From positions 62,001 through 126,000 of the forward strand of contig NZ_ANFX01000008.1 of the NCBI RefSeq assembly GCF_000331285.1: a stretch of DNA of 64,000 bases, in the 5' to 3' direction. Positions 61,712 to 64,000 of the stretch are shown piece after piece; position 1 is the stretch's first letter; the number at the start of each line of letters is the position of its first letter. The stretch is from Porphyrobacter sp. AAP82 (lineage in GTDB: Bacteria; Pseudomonadota; Alphaproteobacteria; Sphingomonadales; Sphingomonadaceae). The position numbers and the translations under genes were made by a program. The notes under the pieces are model-generated. The model saw nothing but the letters and a program-made list of their open reading frames with translations. It ran no database searches and was not told the DNA's origin.

Positions 61712-62458
61712 ATGTCAGGTCTCAACAAGCCGGTGATCGTGCTGGTGCGCCCGCAGCTGGGCGAGAACATCGGCAAGGCGGCGCGCGCGATGCTCAATTT
61801 CGGGCTGACCGAGATGCGGCTCGTCGCCCCGCGCGACGGCTGGCCCAACCCTTCGGCGGGTCCAGCTGCAGCGGGCGCGGATGTCGTGCTCGAACAGGCG
61901 CAGGTGTTCGAAACCACCGCCGCAGCGGTTGCCGACTGCGCGCATGTCCACGCCACCACCGTCAGGAAGCGCGGCGTCACCAAGCCGGTGATCGGCGCCG
62001 ACGAGGCCGGACGGCAGGTCCACACCCTCGCCGGCCGCCACGCGATCATCTTCGGCCCGGAACGCTCGGGGCTGGAGACCGAGGACGTGGCGCTCGCCCG
62101 CAATATCCTGACCGTGCCGATCAATCCCGAATTCGGTTCGCTGAACCTCGCGCAGGCGGTGATCCTTGTCGCCTATGAATGGGCGCGCATCGGCCGCGAG
62201 ATCGCCGGTGCCGGGGAAGCGCTGGTGCAGCCGACGCGCGAGGACGCCCTCCCCCCCGCCCCCCAGGACGAGCTCGACGGCATGATCGCGCATTTCGAGA
62301 AGCTGCTGGAACCGCGCGGCTATTTCTTCCCGCACTCGCGCGCAGGGGCGACGCGGCGGACGCTGCGCGGATTGCTCACCAAGCCGGGCTGGAACCATCT
62401 CGAGGTGCGCACCTTGCGCGGCATCCTCAGCAGCCTCGAACGCCCGCCCGAGGAATAG
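61712..62458 (+). CDS. trmJ: tRNA/rRNA methyltransferase TrmJ (SpoU family)
   Basis: 248 residues. SPOUT signatures are LVRPQLGENIGKAARAML at the start, IIFGPERSGLETEDV with the knot and NPEFGSLNLAQAVILVAYEW. TrmJ 2-prime-O-methylates tRNA at position 32. The C-terminal 80 residues are a family-specific helical extension (ENLEK-like EKLLEPRGYFFPHSRAGATR). It starts seven bases after nrdR. Confidence 0.9.
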   Translation: MSGLNKPVIVLVRPQLGENIGKAARAMLNFGLTEMRLVAPRDGWPNPSAGPAAAGADVVLEQAQVFETTAAAVADCAHVHATTVRKRGVTKPVIGADEAGRQVHTLAGRHAIIFGPERSGLETEDVALARNILTVPINPEFGSLNLAQAVILVAYEWARIGREIAGAGEALVQPTREDALPPAPQDELDGMIAHFEKLLEPRGYFFPHSRAGATRRTLRGLLTKPGWNHLEVRTLRGILSSLERPPEE

Positions 62459-62549
62459 CCGTTCGAAAAGCGGTCACGCGAACGTAGCAAAAATGCCGCA
62501 ATATTTCGATAGGCCACGGGGAAGTCGCCAACGGGGCCAGCAAAAACAG

Positions 62550-63479
62550 ATGCGGATTGTCGAACCCGTTGCCGCGCCGGCCTGTGCGCTTGATCCTCAG
62601 GCCTGGCCCGACCATTCCCAAGCCCGGATGACCCGCGATTTCCTGCTGTGGCGGCACCTGCGCGTCATCCGCGCGCGCGCCATGCGCCACGCCCATCTGA
62701 TCGCGGACAGGCTGCGCGGCACGGCAGGCCCGCGCGCGGCGCGCTCGGTCTACGGGGTCGTGATGGAAAGCAACTGGGCGGACCGCACCTTTGCCTATTG
62801 CCAATACGGCACCTACGGGCCCTACCTTGCCGATCTGCTCGCCAGCATCGACCGGCCTTTCGCCTTTCTCGACATCGGCGCAAATCAGGGCCTGTTCTCG
62901 CTGATTGCGGCGCAAAATCCCATGTGTGAGCGGATCGTCGCGCTCGAACCCGTCCCCGCGACGCACCGGCTGCTCGCCGCCAACCTCGCGCTGGCGGAGC
63001 TGGGCGAACGGGCGCTGGCGCTCAATGTCGGGCTGTCGGACACCGCGGGCATGCACGCCATCACCATCAACCCGGTGCACAGCGGCCAGGCGAGCCTCGA
63101 GGCGCATATGGCCGAGCGCAGCGACTGCGAGAGCATCACGATCGAACTCGTCACCATGGCGGGGCTCGACGCGCATCTCCCGCCGGGCCTGCCACTGTTC
63201 GTCAAGATCGATGTCGAGGGGCACGAGCCGGTCATCATCGAGGAACTGCTCGCCTCGCGCCATGCGGCCAATGTGATCGGCATCTTCTACGAGCACGACA
63301 ACCGCTGGACCGACAACGCCACGATTTGCCGTGCGCTCTACCGCGCGGGCTTCGCCAAGCTGAAGCGCTTCGGGCGGGGCAAGCACTTCGATGTCCTCGC
63401 CGGCCCCTCGCCCGTGCCGCTCGAACGGATCCCCGCCTTCGAGCAGGGCATCGCCGAGCCCCATCGCCAACGCGCCTGA
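62550..63479 (+). CDS. FkbM family methyltransferase
   Basis: 309 residues. A basic N-terminus, then the FkbM core: FLDIGANQGLFSLIAAQNP (SAM loop), LEPVPATHRLLAANLALAEL and KIDVEGHEPVIIEELLAS. Substrate unknown; FkbM enzymes methylate sugars, polyketides or peptides. ATG 62550 is chosen because the 19 extra codons back to 62493 use rare-looking codons. A later ATG at 62628 (MTRDFLLWRH) is also possible. Downstream lies the rpsD promoter region. Confidence 0.8.
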   Translation: MRIVEPVAAPACALDPQAWPDHSQARMTRDFLLWRHLRVIRARAMRHAHLIADRLRGTAGPRAARSVYGVVMESNWADRTFAYCQYGTYGPYLADLLASIDRPFAFLDIGANQGLFSLIAAQNPMCERIVALEPVPATHRLLAANLALAELGERALALNVGLSDTAGMHAITINPVHSGQASLEAHMAERSDCESITIELVTMAGLDAHLPPGLPLFVKIDVEGHEPVIIEELLASRHAANVIGIFYEHDNRWTDNATICRALYRAGFAKLKRFGRGKHFDVLAGPSPVPLERIPAFEQGIAEPHRQRA

Positions 63480-63501
63480 GGAGCGCCAGGCATCTGACCG
63501 C

Positions 63502-63529
63502 TTGACCTGTGGCAGGTTCCTGCTATGCG
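63502..63529 (+). promoter_or_regulatory. rpsD: probable rpsD promoter
   Basis: TTGACC (63502-63507), 16 bases, then TATGCG (63524-63529), about 129 bases upstream of the rpsD start, in a 178-base gap with no gene. Confidence 0.4.
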
Positions 63530-63657
63530 CGCGCCTTCGCAAATGGGCCCTGCACCCCGGTGAAGCAGGCGCCGCGTCGGGAGTTTCGTTCCGACGGAGC
63601 GATGCCGGGTTGAATGGTCGGCACTGGGCCGATCCAGCACATTGAAGGATACGACGT

Positions 63658-64000
63658 ATGTCGAAGCGCAAGAGCGCCAAGCACAAGCTTGACCGCCGCA
63701 TGGGCGAAAACATCTGGGGCCGCCCGAATTCCCCGGTGAACAAGCGGTCCTACGGTCCCGGCCAGCACGGCCAGCGCCGCAAGGGCAAGATGAGCGACTA
63801 CGGCCTCCAGCTGCGCGCCAAGCAGAAGCTCAAGGGCTATTATGGCGACGTCACCGAAAAGCAGTTCAAGCGCAACTATCTCGAAGCCTCGCGCATGAAG
63901 GGCGACACCAGCCAGAACCTGATCGGCCTGCTCGAACAGCGCCTCGACATGGTGGTCTACCGCGCCAAGTTCGCGCCGACCATCTTCGCCGCGCGCCAGA
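63658..64000 (+). CDS. rpsD: 30S ribosomal protein S4, N-terminal part
   Basis: The gene continues past the right edge; about 114 residues are visible. The start [20 protein letters not shown] and [20 protein letters not shown] match S4, which nucleates 30S assembly by binding 16S rRNA and may repress its own operon. The S4 domain begins near [26 protein letters not shown] lies before ATG 63658. Unlike many bacteria it is not beside the alpha operon genes here. Confidence 0.97.
   Translation, partial: MSKRKSAKHKLDRRMGENIWGRPNSPVNKRSYGPGQHGQRRKGKMSDYGLQLRAKQKLKGYYGDVTEKQFKRNYLEASRMKGDTSQNLIGLLEQRLDMVVYRAKFAPTIFAARQ

Noticed and set aside
62493-62549. Upstream ATG extension of the FkbM gene
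   Set aside because: The 19 codons contain several rare-looking codons and no ribosome binding site; start 62550 fits better, though not certain.

Overview
The window is high-GC (roughly two-thirds G+C) alphaproteobacterial chromosome, most likely from Sphingomonadales and probably Erythrobacteraceae. The pointers are the split glyQ/glyS, carA-carB followed by greA, yqeY-dnaG-rpoD, mreBCD-mrdA-rodA, a RibBX-type ribB next to ribH, small DUF4170 and DOMON-like proteins, weak Shine-Dalgarno use and many ATGA or TGATG overlaps. There are no phage genes, rRNA genes, transposase or CRISPR array. Placement rests on gene content and protein style, not on a search.

Layout. 1-6.3 kb: the start of a NamZ/DUF1343 gene, tspO, a DOMON-like gene, tyrS, a PilZ protein, an MFS exporter, cysK and a dienelactone hydrolase gene broken by a frameshift. 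6.3-14 kb: an M20 peptidase homologue with altered metal ligands, a secreted alpha/beta hydrolase, a hisI-merR-acyl-CoA dehydrogenase row, a structured non-coding stretch ending in a plus-strand terminator, comF and a methyltransferase. 14-23 kb: ppdK, glyS, glyQ, an XRE/membrane-protein module and two tandem GumN/TraB proteins. 23-31 kb: L25, pth, small enzymes, a class C beta-lactamase-like hydrolase, ychF, an NPP-type phosphodiesterase and mutL. 31-37 kb: the cell elongation operon mreB-mreC-mreD-mrdA-rodA, then tRNA-Lys(CTT). 37-47 kb: a Rieske oxygenase, a transglycosylase frame running openly into ribB, ribH, a winged-helix protein, enolase, and a four-gene operon of YqjD/ElaB-like membrane proteins. 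47-54 kb: greA and a carA-carB operon split by about 1.4 kb of accessory DNA. 54-64 kb: yqeY-dnaG-rpoD, a broken low-GC gene, rpiB-glyA, nrdR, trmJ, a FkbM methyltransferase and the start of rpsD.

The most unusual signal is a family of paired G/C-rich palindromes (arms like CCCCTTCCCC and GGGGAAGGGG followed by a GGGGATGGGGGT-like foot). Copies lie in frame inside glyS and inside mutL. Two more bracket a DUF559 (Vsr-like) endonuclease gene between carA and carB, and one of these supplies the start codon of the neighbouring gene. This looks like a REP-type repeat family with a nuclease gene enclosed in one copy.

Other points of note are patches of about 50% G+C inside glyS, a probable structured RNA between hisI and comF, a three-gene regulatory module with a 39-residue membrane peptide and repeated GACAT boxes at its promoter, and a 22-bp sequence present at two distant intergenic sites.
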